Assembly (NCBI RefSeq): GCF_021018895.1
Contig: NC_079384.1
Coordinates: 8,488,140 to 8,552,139 of the forward strand
Reading direction: 5' to 3'
Source: Seriola aureovittata
Lineage: Eukaryota > Chordata > Actinopteri > Carangiformes > Carangidae
Length of the DNA: 64,000 nt
Positions 1-33,400 of this stretch are shown in pieces; position 1 is the first letter of the stretch, and each line of letters opens with the position of its first letter. Made by a program: the position numbers and the translations under genes. A model generated the notes under the pieces. The model worked only from the letters and a program-made list of their open reading frames with translations, searched no databases and was not told the DNA's origin.

Positions 1-1279
1 GTTTGCCCTGTATGACTCTTTAAACTATGGGGAATATTTTGCTATGTTTTGATACGTAATAAACATGATAATAAAAGCAGATCAATCAAAGATGAAAATA
101 ATAATTTAGTTGCAGCACAAAGTGAAAGTGTCACAGTCGATAAAAAACATTGCAGCACCTTCTGGTGGGAAAACGTGAAATACATAAAAGTGACCCATGG
201 CTGTCTGATAGTTACCAGCATTTACCTGTGTCCCTTCAATATTCAATCCTTGCTTTGTCAGCAGCTATGAAACAATGAGGCAAAATGTAGTACCTGTGAG
301 CATTAAAACGAGCTGATAGGACAAAAACGAGGCGTGACTTCACACCCGTAAGGCCTGGCAGTCAAGTGGCCAAAACCTGTAGCTCTCGGTCGAAAGACGC
401 GTCTACATTACAGCTGCTTACAAACGGACAGAGGGCAAGTCCGTGAGGAGCTGTCTTTCAGGTACCGCTACTTTTCTGTACAACAGAGGAATTAAATAAA
501 CTAACTCCATGATAAAGACCTTACCCACTTTATTTTTGACGCAGGGGCGTAGGCTAGTTACCTGAAGCTCGGGTTTTCTAGGTACGTTGAACCATTTATT
601 CCTCGGTTATATAGCCAAAACGCGACATCACGGGGACGTGCTTCTCATCAACAGAAGAGACTTTCACCATTTGAACCAACCACGACACCTGAAACCATGT
701 TTTTAATCCCGTAGTAACGCGGCTATGTCTTGTTTTTGTCTACCGCCTCCTCGTTACAGTTCCGTGTTCCGTTTGAGTGATATGTGGCGGACCAATCAGA
801 TGAGGTGACGTCCGAGAGACTGTCGAATAGGAGCAGAGGACGTGGTGGGAGGGTGGAGTCCATCGCAGATAGTAGGGTCTCTGTTTTTTGGGTTGTGGTG
901 ACGATGTTTTCCAGAAGTTAACTAGTTTAGGAGGAGCTACATTTGGACAAAATTACTTAAAGCACTTACATACACTGTTTATATGTGTGATGGACCTAGA
1001 ATAATAATCGTGTAGACCAATTACCTTCCACTGCTATTACGAATAAAAAGTAGACCTAATAACTTATCTAATTGCAATTACAACAGTACTGGATCATAAA
1101 CAGAGAGCCTGGTAGACAGTAGAAAAGATAGATAGATAAATTGATATATTGATTGATTTTATTTTATGAATATGCACCATGTTAGCATGATAAACTACAT
1201 AAAGGACCCCTGCCAAATTAAAATGCAGGACCCATCTTAGTTGTTATTGTTCCCTAGAGGTGCTGATTTTCTAGGTGAT

Positions 1280-1331
<52 letters not shown>

Positions 1332-1988
1332 TAACCAGATAATCAAATTAATTATAACCAGCTGACAGTGAACCTGGAGCTTTTTGGAGCCTGGTTGGTT
1401 CCAGCTTTCCTGAAACTGGTAAGGAAGTAATGTAATATCCAGTAATGTAATGCATATTGAGTAGCATACTTTGACTTTTGTAACTTTATTTATTTAGCTG
1501 ATAAAACTTCTGTAAAATTTTGAATGCAGGAGTTTTGTTTGTAATGGAGTAGCCTATTTTTACACTTTGGCATTGCTACTTTTTAAGTAAATCTGAGTAG
1601 GCCTATTTTTTCCACCACTACTACTGATTATACATGAGGGACAGTGTTTGGACAGCAGATTGTGCAGTAATTATGTGCTGATGTTTTGAAGCACCAACAG
1701 TGAGGGCACTACTTACATTTTCCCCACAGGCCTGAAAGACTGAAGTCCACAGTAAATACACAGGAGACACCCTTCTGGCTGGTCCAACATCTGTACGCAG
1801 CTGTCCAATGACAGGCAGCGGTAACAGTCGACTGGACCAATCAAAAGTAAGAATCTGTCTTTTAACACGTCGACTTCACTTTGAGGGACAACTTACTGAA
1901 GTTTGAAAGGAAACCCTGAATCCGACTTTTTATTCATCTCCTATAGCTTTCTGAAGTCGTGATATAAATCTAAAGTGTCTATAACAAG
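1..1988. other. Region upstream of vkorc1, no gene recognised
   Basis: I see no convincing coding exon on either strand. Bases about 300-900 are richer in CpG than their surroundings and could hold a promoter, perhaps of a gene left of the window, but no start codon or exon supports this. A tetranucleotide microsatellite lies at about 1281-1332. The vkorc1 transcription start should lie within the last few hundred bases, but no TATA box is obvious. Confidence 0.5.
1281..1332. repeat. (CTTT)n microsatellite
   Basis: About thirteen uninterrupted copies of CTTT can be read directly in the sequence. It lies about 650 bases upstream of the vkorc1 start codon. Confidence 0.95.
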
Positions 1989-3219
1989 ATGGCAGCGGCT
2001 GGTAACCAGGGGATACCTAAATGGGAGAGAAAAATGCGGATATTCTTGTGCGTTTTTGGTTTGGTTCTGTCTGTTTATGCGCTTCACGTCGAGCTGTCCC
2101 GAGAGAGAAACCCAGATTACAGGGCGATGTGCGACCTGGGGGAGTCTGTGAGCTGCTCCAAGGTTTTTACCTCTAGGTAAGTTCTTTTTTTAAAATTTCT
2201 TTTTACTCCAGATTTTGCTTCAGTGTTTCATTTGTCCGCTGTTGTGCAGAACCAACAGACCTCGACCTCTTCTCTATTGAGCAATGCTCTTTTTTTTTCT
2301 TTTTTTTAAATTCTGCCTGTAAACTGTGAAATGTGAATATTTGATGGCAGCTCCAACCTCTTTCGTTGCCACGTGTTAAATTCCTCTGGAAGTGCTTCAC
2401 ATCAGCTATTTTACATTGTGAGAATACCAAGTGGATATCCCTTAACTTTTCCTGTCAAACTGCTTTTCATAAAATAATTTTAACATGTCTGATTATTTGT
2501 TATGCAAATTATAAAGCAGTGATGTCTTATCTTATCAATAATGTGCTGTTCTAACTGTTTCCCCTTTCTTTTCTTGGCAGATGGGGACGTGGCTTTGGTT
2601 TGGTCCAGTTCTTCGTGGCCAAAGATAATCCTCTGAACCAGCCCAACAGCTTGCTTGGCATCATATTTTACACTCTGCAGATGGGCCTTGGTTAGTCTGT
2701 CATTGTCCTCTGTAAATTATAGTGCAGTGCTGTGTTGTTAGGTAGAAATATTGTCTCTATTCCAGCATTTCTTGTGAACCATGACTGGCATTGAACTCTT
2801 GATACTTCAGTATTGCATATTTCGTTATATATTTTGTCTTTTGAAACGGTTAGATAGAAGCAAATCATTATATTTGATTGTTACTCAAAATTATTATTTG
2901 CAGTTAAGTCAAGCAATCAGTCATAGTTTATGTAGAATTTCCCAAATATTGTCTTTGTTGTGTCTTTTATTGATGGACTGAAATCCTCCTTTTTGTCCCT
3001 ATTGCAGGATTGTCACTGTCCAAGAAAGCAGCATTGTTGTTGGTCTTCTCCTCCTGGGTGTCAGTGGCCGGCTCGCTCTATCTCGCAGCTATTCTTGCCT
3101 TTGTTCTGGGGGATTTCTGCATGGTCTGCGTGTCAACATATATTATCAACTTTGCATTGTTCTTCACCAACCTCAAACGACGGAGGGCAATTGAAGGAAT
3201 GAAGGAAAAGGCTGGATAG
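1989..3219 (+). CDS. vkorc1: Vitamin K epoxide reductase complex subunit 1 (3 exons)
   Basis: Coding exons are 1989-2176, 2581-2690 and 3008-3219, all with GT/AG introns, giving 169 residues (human VKORC1 has 163). The product is the ER-membrane enzyme that reduces vitamin K epoxide, supplying the cofactor for gamma-carboxylation of clotting and bone proteins. Seen in the sequence: an N-terminal membrane segment ([19 protein letters not shown]), the luminal loop cysteine pair CDLGESVSC, the conserved [10 protein letters not shown] stretch at the first junction, FYTLQ, and the active-site CxxC as CMVC followed by TYIIN, the position of the warfarin-contact TYA motif. The 110-base second exon matches the size I recall for the human gene. 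The paralogue vkorc1l1 is the main alternative, but the short C-terminus and the neighbours favour vkorc1. The start is the first ATG before the membrane segment. Confidence 0.93.
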
Positions 3220-6149
3220 AGCGTGCTAGTTTGTGAAATTCAACACCTTCTTTTTTTTCTGCTCAGCTGAAGCCACACTGGATCTGAAAAGTAAATTCTC
3301 TCCCACAGTACTTTTTTTTTTTTTTTTTTTTGAGGTACAGGACTGGATGTGCATCTACAGAGATTTGTAAGATGATTTTCAGAACACAAACCTTATAAAG
3401 CAGCAGTGATTTTTGTATATCAGTTTGCATTTTGATGCCAATTACACATTTTTCAACACGACCTGTTGTCTCATGTGATTTAAGCCTGGCTTGTGAAGTC
3501 CACATAAATCCTAAATCTGAATACACTAGTGTACAGTATATTACTAGGTGGTTAAAAAACAAACAAACAAAAAAACAGTGTCATGCAGTTACCCAGTCTT
3601 ACCAGTAGATGGAGCCAAATGCAGAATATTATTTCAATTCAATTCAAATAACACCAGAGCTGTTTGGCTGCTTTCTCTAAAGATGTAAGGACAGTTACCC
3701 TTTGTGAGGGAAATGTCTTATTTCATAATACCTGATGGACTCAGCCATGAAATCAGTATTAGCATGTAATTCATGGTGATGGATGGTCAGCTTTAGTATT
3801 TGTATTTCACATATGGCTGAAAATAACAAGGATAAAACAAAAAGTCTTGTGAAACTCTGTTTTCATAAGCCTAAAGCAATAGTAAGGCCTTTTAGAAGCT
3901 TTAAGATAAAAGGCGCCTCAAGGAACAAGTTTGTATTTGAAGTCACATATTCACAAGTTTGCTCAATCACATTTAGCAAGTTACACTGTTGAATGCAGCT
4001 TCATACCCTCTCTCTAGAGGCACAGTCCTGCACAGTCATCACAGTAACACATGATAATATATATAAGGTCCGTCCTGTATACAATAGCTAAGTTGCTCAA
4101 AGTGCGAAAACTCACACTTTGCTGGCGTATATAGTGAATATAGAACTTTAGTCACACATGGAGAAACAATAGCTGAAAAAAAAGCTGCAGCAGTCTTGAG
4201 GGTGGGGGGGTTTTCTGACACTCGTTGCTTGCATGTAGCTCAAGTGTCAAATTTGCAGAAGCTGTCACTGAGATGGTGCACATTGGTGGTGCATTGTCCA
4301 CATCTGCAGGTGTAAACCACTGCTGCTGTAACCCCTCATACCCATAGTGGTGTAGGCTGGACATGGGCGTGAACCTGAGAGTGTCCAAAGCGCTCAACAC
4401 TCTCAACACTCATGTAGGAATGTATATTTTAATTATTCCACCTTAGTCCTTTTGAATTTGCTATAGTAGTTGAATAACATCATTGGTTAAACTATCAAGT
4501 GCTTTGTGCATTGAATGAGAATTATGAACACCAAATACTAGATGGACAGCTGGAGCTACATGACAAATATGAAGTGCAGGATAAAAGATGAAAAGGAAAC
4601 TCAACTACAGTTGGAGACTTAAAGGCAGAAATGTTTGCTTTCCTTTTACGCTTTTGAACAACATTATTTGACTAGTGAGCTGACAATCTAATAATGCATT
4701 GTACAGAGAACCACAGGTGTCAATGAAACGGTTGGAAAGTGTTCCAGAAACTGATTCCTATTTCTAATTCTTTTAATGATTTTTCTTTTTTTTTTGTCCA
4801 AATATGAATTTATCCATTTATGGATAAATCCATTCACATTTAAATAATTCTATTGTCCAGTCAGATATCCATTTATGGATAGCGGTAGGCTATATGTTAA
4901 TTCTTGCTTTATTTTGTTCACCTTCTTTTACCTATAAATCTGCAACTTTTCATTTGGTTAATTCTGGTGAAATGTGAATCATTTCTATTTCTTAGAATCA
5001 TGTTGTCCAGTCATCCTAGTTATTACATCAGTAGTTTAGGATATCAGCCAAACTGTATGACTTCCCCTCTGCTACCACAGACCGCTGTGTCTGTCATCAG
5101 AGCATTTAATGAGTAATCACATTGTCCGCTTGTCCATTGTCCACAATGCTCTTTTATCTGAATTAACAGACTGCAGAGTCCAACACTGCACAAACATGTG
5201 GCTGATTAACCACTTTATTAAATAAAGAAAACAAACCAAAGACTAACAAGATAAAAAACATAAAAAGAATGTCTACAACAGCATTTTCTCCTGGAAAATG
5301 TGACTATTGCAAAAATATTCTGCTACTATGCTATTATCACATTGCAAATAAACATTGCAGATGATGGAAAGTAGATGGGTGAAGCATCTTTAATAAACTG
5401 AAAACATTTTTTTTTTTAAATCTAAAGTAAGACTGTTTAAAAAAGAAAATAGATATCCAGCTCTTATGGAAGTGTAAAGGCATGGGTCGTATTGCATTCT
5501 GTTAGCTGACATGAAAAACATTATTTTGATACTTAAAGTTAGATTGATTAGATAGATTAGTTAAGTAATCACAATTATCTGGAAAATTCTGTGATAATTG
5601 ATCAATCATTTTTTGAGAAAAAGAAGAAGAAAATGTGCCGCTTTTCTCTGCTTTATGTCTTTGTAAAATTAATATTGACATAAAAAAAAGACGTCACCGT
5701 GACCCTGGGAGAACTGGGACGGATTTTTATCCATTTTCTTATATTTGAAACATTAAACAATTAGCTGATCAAGTGAGGAAATAATAGACGGATTGAATGA
5801 TATGACAAGGTGACATCTTGACATGACATGTTCGTTCCACCTACTTGAAATGAATGGATGGCTGTGAACACTCACACAGGGTGTTTCACAAAATGCCTTT
5901 TGAATCTACACCTTAGCGGAGGTGACTGTCAGCTGTGGGCTTTAGTGGCTATTGTCAGTGTTCCTCATACCGCTTGGCTTGTAGTGTGGACAGATGGCAT
6001 TTTGAGAGAAAATCAACAAAAACTGTTGTTTTAACAAAACCAGCGCAGACTTCCACCGAGACCAACGTCAAACAACATACGTCAGACATCAGAGAAAAAA
6101 AATTCTAATTCTTAGTAAATGATCTGTGTCTGCCCTAAGTCTTCACGGG

Positions 6150-6240
6150 TTCTTCTCCGGCCAGTGCCACATCTCTCCACCAGGTTTGGAGCAAATCAGT
6201 TCAGTAGTTATTGTGTAATCCTGCTGACAAATAAACATTC
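6150..6240. repeat. Probable teleost interspersed repeat fragment
   Basis: The stretch containing the wording 'tttggagcaaatcagttcag' and ending in 'ctgctgacaaataaac' resembles a sequence I associate with dispersed repeats in percomorph genomes. This rests on memory of the family, not on a second copy inside the window. Confidence 0.4.
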
Positions 6241-8243
6241 GTGTCTAACTTTAGCTTTTTCTCTGATTGTAAGATGATCTGAAACCCTCACATGATTATT
6301 TACTCTTTTACTTAACCCCCTCACGCACTTTCCTTCTGTTCAGAGAAATTTTCCATAAAATCTAAGAGGACTCTTAATAACGGGTGACTCACTCAGTTGT
6401 CATGTGTGAATACTCACATCACCATGACATTGCTGCTTGTCCTCATTTCAAATAATGATCACAAACAACGGTTGAGTGTTTTGCTTCTTCCTAAGACAGT
6501 GGTCTGGTGTAAAATCGTGACCATGACATTTGCATTTTCCAGCCACTGAAATAAAGTGGCGAGACTGAACTTCTGAACTTCCTTCATTGGGTGTGTATGT
6601 ACAAATCTCTCGAGTTTAATTAGCTTAATCATCCACTGCAAGAGGCCCCAGATTTTCTGTGACAACATCCAGATTTTTGTGACAACATTAGTATTTGTGA
6701 CGGATGATAACGTGTCAGACCAAGAAAGTTACATACAGTAAATGTCCTGTTTAACAAAATGTGGATTTTTTTTTCCTTTGGTAGTTCGTCCTCTACAGTC
6801 ACTTCTTAAATCACAGTCTCCCATCACTTTTTTGTCCCTGTTTTCTCTTCTTCCTTTCTCTCTTCCTCAAGTGAGTTGAGATCCACTCTGCAGTGTAGAA
6901 ACTAATCATCGCAACATGTTCCAATTATTATTCCTTTGTTACTTTCTCTCGCTTGAATAAAAAAACAGAAAACAATGCCACTTCAGCATGTGGCCATCTA
7001 CGTCTTCTACATCTCAGGACAGTAGTAGTATTTGCACATGAATTTGTGTTAAAATAAAGTGTTTTGTGCATTTTTTCTCTCATTGGAAGCTGGACTAACG
7101 GTGTTTTAAACACTTTTCTGTGCTAAATGACAACGAAAGTCATTAATATGTCCGAACATGACAATTCATTGGCCATTAAGTTAACCCAAGTTTCAAGCTA
7201 ACAGTATGCAAGGTATGTTATGTAACTGCATTTGAAAAGGTCTTTCTCCTTACTGTCAAAATGCATATTTGTACTTAAACAAAACATAGAAAATGATGGA
7301 TGAGGTGAAATGGTTTCAGCTTAAACATGAACTTAGGAAACCGATTGTTTGTTGTTACGTGAGCGTCACGTCATCAACATGTCAGCAGGAGCTCCCTGAA
7401 TTCCTCTTCCTTTGTGGAGCTTTTTTTATGCATTGTGCTGACAGACAGGTCAAATACATGCTGTCAGTGATGTGTTGTAGTTTAAAAGGTGCTGGTAGAA
7501 ATGTTTAAGTATATCTGTGAATGACATTCACATTTGACATGTTTGGTTGTGTGCTGAGATGACAACACTGCAGCTGATTAACCCCTTTCTGTCCAACAAA
7601 CCCCATTACCCCTGTCTGATAATTATTTTTAATCATGATGAATGCCAGTAGTTTGTTTTATGAGTTAGAGTAGACTACTTTGGATTACTCAACATGAAAG
7701 CATGCATTACTTATTCAATCCATTGACATCATACTGTAGATATATTCCTTTTAATCTGATTAGATATATTAGTAATGTGTGTATTTTTAAATGAGCTATA
7801 AATGTCATGAGCAGCCTGAATGCTACGTCCTGCCACCGTTGCATTACAACAGGTAGTGAGCATGACACCAGTTACATAACCATGACATGTTTTGTCTCTG
7901 AAATACCATTTAATCTCAAGCCAAGGAGCTGAAGCTGAAATGTACTATTGTTCCACAAACAGCGACAACAGACACTTTTGTCACTTCTTGTGAAAATGTT
8001 CCACTGCCGTCTGTACAAGCATGTGACATGTCAGGTATTTGCTGTCTCTCACGCTGGGTTGTGCAAAAGTCTCATATTTGACTGTTTTTTCCATTCCAAG
8101 CTGTTGATACTAAATGAGGCTCAGACTATGAAAGGGGCAGAATTAAAACCACTGCTTATAACCAAGTTTTATTCCAGGTATCATCAAAAAAAATAAATAA
8201 AAAAGGAAAATTAAAAATTCTAATATTTATTCTACAGTTAAAT

Positions 8244-8251
8244 TGTGTGTG

Positions 8252-8295
<44 letters not shown>

Positions 8296-8348
8296 TGTGT
8301 GTGTGTGTGTGTGTGCATGCGTGCGTGTGTGTGTGTGTGTGTGTGTGT
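8244..8348. repeat. GT / GCGT microsatellite
   Basis: A compound simple repeat: (GT)n, then (GCGT)n, then (GT)n, interrupted by one GCATGC. It ends about 265 bases upstream of the protease start codon. The open frame across it is an artefact of the repeat. Confidence 0.95.
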
Positions 8349-8577
8349 TGTAAACCTCACAACACCTTTAATTCTTGCAGTTAAAGGACTTGTAGTTAGG
8401 ACAGTGGCCTCCAAGCTGTGTATAAACAGTATGAAATTACATTACTGGAATGCTTTGGTCTCTTTTCCACAAAAATTAAGCAGAAGGAACAAGGAAACTG
8501 TTCATCTCAATTGATGTTGAATATTTCTCACAGTGGGAGGGGCACACCTCATGGCAGGTGACCCGTCTAGCCAAGCA

Positions 8578-8583
8578 TATAAA
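8578..8583 (+). promoter_or_regulatory. TATA box of the tandem protease gene
   Basis: TATAAA sits 37 bases before the ATG at 8615. With the usual 25-30 base spacing, transcription would start within about ten bases of the start codon, so the 5' UTR would be very short. No similar TATA box was noticed in front of the later repeat units. Confidence 0.6.
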
Positions 8584-8614
8584 GAGGGACAAACAAAAAC
8601 CGTTCAGTCACACA

Positions 8615-29405
<20,791 letters not shown>

Positions 29406-30446
29406 TAGTAGGTCTGTTCATTATTGCACTCAAAAGTCAAGCTGACCGATAGCTTTGACCACTCTTCCTTACGTTTATATTGTGTACTGTAAATGATACT
29501 CAGGTCACACTAAAGAGAATGCATCACGAGGCACTTCCAAATAAGTTTATATTTTTATAACAACAGAAGGCATTTTACTGTAATACAATTTTACAGGGAA
29601 ATATCTTTTTCAAAATGTTTCATTTAATCCTGAAGGAAAAAAATGAAGGACAGTATTTTTCATAATATTTATTCTCGATTCCATCATATTGTACCTGTTT
29701 TCTCTGAGTCATGTATGATTCAGACAAATGAAATGTGACAGTATATAATAAATATTGATGAAGCATAAAACAAATGTCTTTTCCATAAATTCTACATACT
29801 TATTGCTCAATATTACATATCTAATCAATTGTCCCTAAACAAAGCAATTCAGATTGTCAAGAAAAAGTGCATTAAATTGTTATTTTTAGCAAGCAGCTCC
29901 TAAGCATAACAGTTTTACAATACCTTATGTGACGAAAACCCGAATCCAGCCGATCATACCGTGTTGATTTTTTTTCACATGATTAATACAAAATGTATAA
30001 ATTAACATACATACTTAGCAGAAATAGAAACACAGAAATGTTTCACTGTACACCAACAGTCGGCTGTTTAGTTCAAAATGTCACTTTGCAAAACCTGCCT
30101 GAAGCACCTGGGCTGTGTTCAGAATCTCTCCCCATGTAATATATATAATGCACGACATTAACCTTCTGCCACTTTATTTAAATCTGGTTCCCAACCTTTT
30201 CGTCTAGTTTTGATCTCTTGTCACATGGTACATGTGTGGTTTTCCTTTGTTTCATTTGATTGAGGGAGTGATTTCAGGACACAGCCAAGCTCTTCTCTAG
30301 TTAATGAATCAAAAGTGAAGGAATGATAAAAGTAGTAAAAATGCCACTGGAGATTTGTTGTTTTGTGACCAGCTGCAATCAGCAGGCTAACATTGGGATT
30401 GTGCTGGATCTGGAAACAGCCAGTGTCAGTGGGATAGAAATAGATG
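29406..30446. other. Convergent 3' UTR region between protease and integrin genes
   Basis: AT-rich non-coding DNA between two tail-to-tail genes. A plus-strand AATAAA is at 29747. On the minus strand a candidate AATAAA (TTTATT at 30173-30178) lies about 270 bases past the integrin stop. No exon was recognised. Confidence 0.55.
29747..29752 (+). terminator. Polyadenylation signal of the protease gene
   Basis: AATAAA lies about 340 bases after the stop codon. It is the first clear signal downstream of domain 9. I found no AATAAA in the inter-unit introns that I read, which favours one long transcript. Confidence 0.5.
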
Positions 30447-33400
30447 TTATGCCTCGTCTGGTGTGGCTCCACCTTCACCAGCCCCTGCACCTTCCCCTCC
30501 TGCGTCATTAATCATTTCCTGGTATTTACTCTTGAAAAATCCCGCCTGAGAGAAAGAAATATAGAAAATTATCCAAAAACACTGCAATCCTGCATTAGAG
30601 CTGCATCATAAACAAATGACAAGAACCAAACCAGATGAGGGAACAACTGCTGAATATTTGAAAATGAAAAGACACTGACTGGGTGCAATTTGCAGTAATG
30701 GTGACCCAGTAGCACACCTTATAGTGACTTCATTGTCTCCATGAAGCCGTATAATGAACTGAAACAATGTATATACAGTATTTCACCTTATACAGGCCAG
30801 CGGTGAGTAAAGCCAGTAGAGCCAACCCTCCCAAGGATCCTCCGACGATCTCTTTGGTGAAGTCTGGTTCCGGATACACTTCTACCTCTGCCTCAATCTG
30901 TGAGGTGAAATGACACCATGAGGATCAAATTCAAGCTCATTTAAGAGCACAAATAAAGAGAACTTTAAGGTGTAATCACCTTGCGAATGGGAGGGTTGTT
31001 ATTAGACCCTGTTGAAAAGAAGATGAACTGGTTCCTGTCGTACTCCAGACTGGCCGTGCTGGTCAAGAGGAATTTGGCAGACTTAAGTCCAATCTGTTTG
31101 AGAAATACAGGGGTTTAGGATGAGCATTTTGACTTGATCTGCAGTGATGTTCAGTTTTATTAATTGTTATTTCTGAATATAATATAAATATGTAATATTT
31201 GGGACCAGTTGTAATCGAAATACTTACAAATTCAGCACCTAAAATGTGAATAAAATGTAAACTCATAACTTCACTTGTTAAGTATTACACATGCACATCA
31301 ATTACCTGCTCTATCCATCCTGAGCTAAGGTTGGCAGAGATTTTGTACTTCCTACTCTCCAGTCTTCCCATGAACCTAGTGCACTTGAACACTCTGCACT
31401 TGGCTATGGAGCAGTCCTGTGAGCGATTAAGAGAAGGCAGAAAGCAGAGAAAGCTGTAATGCAGTGCAATGTACATTTCTAAATATACATGCCAGACTGT
31501 AGATGGTAGAGGCGTACTTACCACTACTTTATTTTTCTGTATCTGAGCAACAAAATCTTTGACACTAGCTTGTTCATCCATGTCTCTTTGGCAGTCTGGA
31601 ATCTGAAATAGAGCCGATTCATGTCAGTTTAACAGGTCCTTACATTTAACCACGTCCATCCATCTGCCCGTCCATGAGGCTGCAGTTGCACAAAAAGACA
31701 TATTTTTGGGATCATTACCTGCAAACTGTCTGAATCCACCCAGATGTCTTTATCACCGAGCTTTACCGGCACCTTGATCACAACAGTGAAATTCAGCGCT
31801 CTGATATCATTTGTAACCTAAAAGAAAGGGTGAAAAGAAATGGTTGGTACTTAAGACTCTAAACAAGCCTAGACAGAATCAAGGTAATGAACATTAACAT
31901 CATGTTTGATACTATCATATCATAAGATATTTTACCACAAGTGATTGTTGGACTGGTTTCTGCAAATCATTCTTTCCATAAGTGAAATTGTTGTAGCTGA
32001 GGGAACTAAACAGATTAAACACACACATATTAAACATCTTTTTTAATATTACTTAATACGGTGTCAACTTAAAATGATTACTTTTTTAAAATGAATTCCT
32101 TTTGTCTCACACAGAACAACACAAACCTTTCAACTGTGACGAAAATGCTGTACTTCACATCAATCTCTCTCATTTTGTAAAGCTCATTTGAACTGGTGTG
32201 TTCCTGATTGCCACTAAAAGAGAGAAGTGAAATTAACTGACTAGTGAATACCTACAGGCTTGGTGCATAGTGTTGTGCTTATTCACAGGCAGCTGAACAA
32301 TACCTGGTGGCATTTGCAGTGACAAAAATCCTCCTCTGAAGTTGATTGTTGGTTTCGATCCCATAGGACACGATGAAGGAAGCCTAACGTGAAAGAGTTG
32401 AGAGAGATCAGGTTGCCTCCGCAGTTTGATCGACTGTCTCTGCAGCAATGAGAAGAGATGCTGCTGTACAAAAAAACACAAACCTTAGTGTTGCTCTTGA
32501 AAATAGGCTTGTCTATGGTGCAGTCTGTCCTTCCTCGTGATAATCCATCCTCACTGTCCAATGAGTTGCACTCAATTCTTCCCTATATGAAACACAAAAC
32601 CAAACATCAACCACAATTGCTGCATGACCTAAGAGAGGAGCCGACCAGAGATGAACTGAAACAGACATCCTCATGCCTTACTTGCAGACTTGTGAACTTC
32701 CTGTAAGAGAGCCCAGCTGGGTATGTGAGGATAACGCGGCTGTTGTAGGAGTTTTCACCACTGTTCTCCACTGTTACAGTGACATTCAACAGTTCATCAA
32801 TGCCCACTTTAACCTCTGAGGATCTGGCAGATTATGAAAAAAGAGAAAAGTGACGGGAGAGGAAAACAAGTCTAAGAGACTACAGGCGTGCTAGCAACTC
32901 TCTGAGGCCCTACGTGGGCACAGCAATTTGGCTAAATGCTAACATGCTCTCAATGACAATGCTAACATACTGATAGTAAGTAGGTATAACATTTCCCATG
33001 TTTTCTATCTTAGTTTAGTGTGTTAGCATGCAAACGTTTGCCAATTAGCACAAAACACAAAGTACAGCTGAGGCTCACGGGAGTGTCATTAGTTTTGAAT
33101 GTATTTGATCATCAACCAAAGAACTGCTGCATGAAAAGTTAAGGGATCACTAATATGATAATAAATCATCCTGAGAGAGACATGAATATGTGCGCCAAAT
33201 GTCATGGCCCAGCTGTTGAAGCTTTTTAAGTTAAAGCAAATTAGAAACTCTAGGTTGCGATAAAGAGAAAGACAAAGGATCTATGAGGTCTAGGATTCAT
33301 GTTCTATCTTGTTGAGATATTTAAGCCTGAACTGACCGACTGACTGATAAACGACATCCCTGCTATTTTCTTTCTCTACCGTGCCTGCAACCCCAAAACT

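Larger units (their letters stand above)
3220..8577. other. Gap between vkorc1 and the protease locus
   Basis: The first few hundred bases should be the vkorc1 3' UTR. The rest is AT-rich, has only short unsupported reading frames, and shows no recognised exon. A probable interspersed repeat fragment lies at about 6150-6240 and a GT/GCGT microsatellite at about 8244-8348. Confidence 0.6.

Noticed and set aside
49..270. Open frame of 73 codons at the left end
   Set aside because: No similarity, AT-rich composition and no splice or promoter context.
2960..3202. 80-codon frame overlapping vkorc1 exon 3
   Set aside because: It starts in the intron and is out of frame with the recognised VKORC1 protein.
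8245..8514. Cys/Val/Arg-rich open frame over the GT repeat
   Set aside because: It is translation of a microsatellite.
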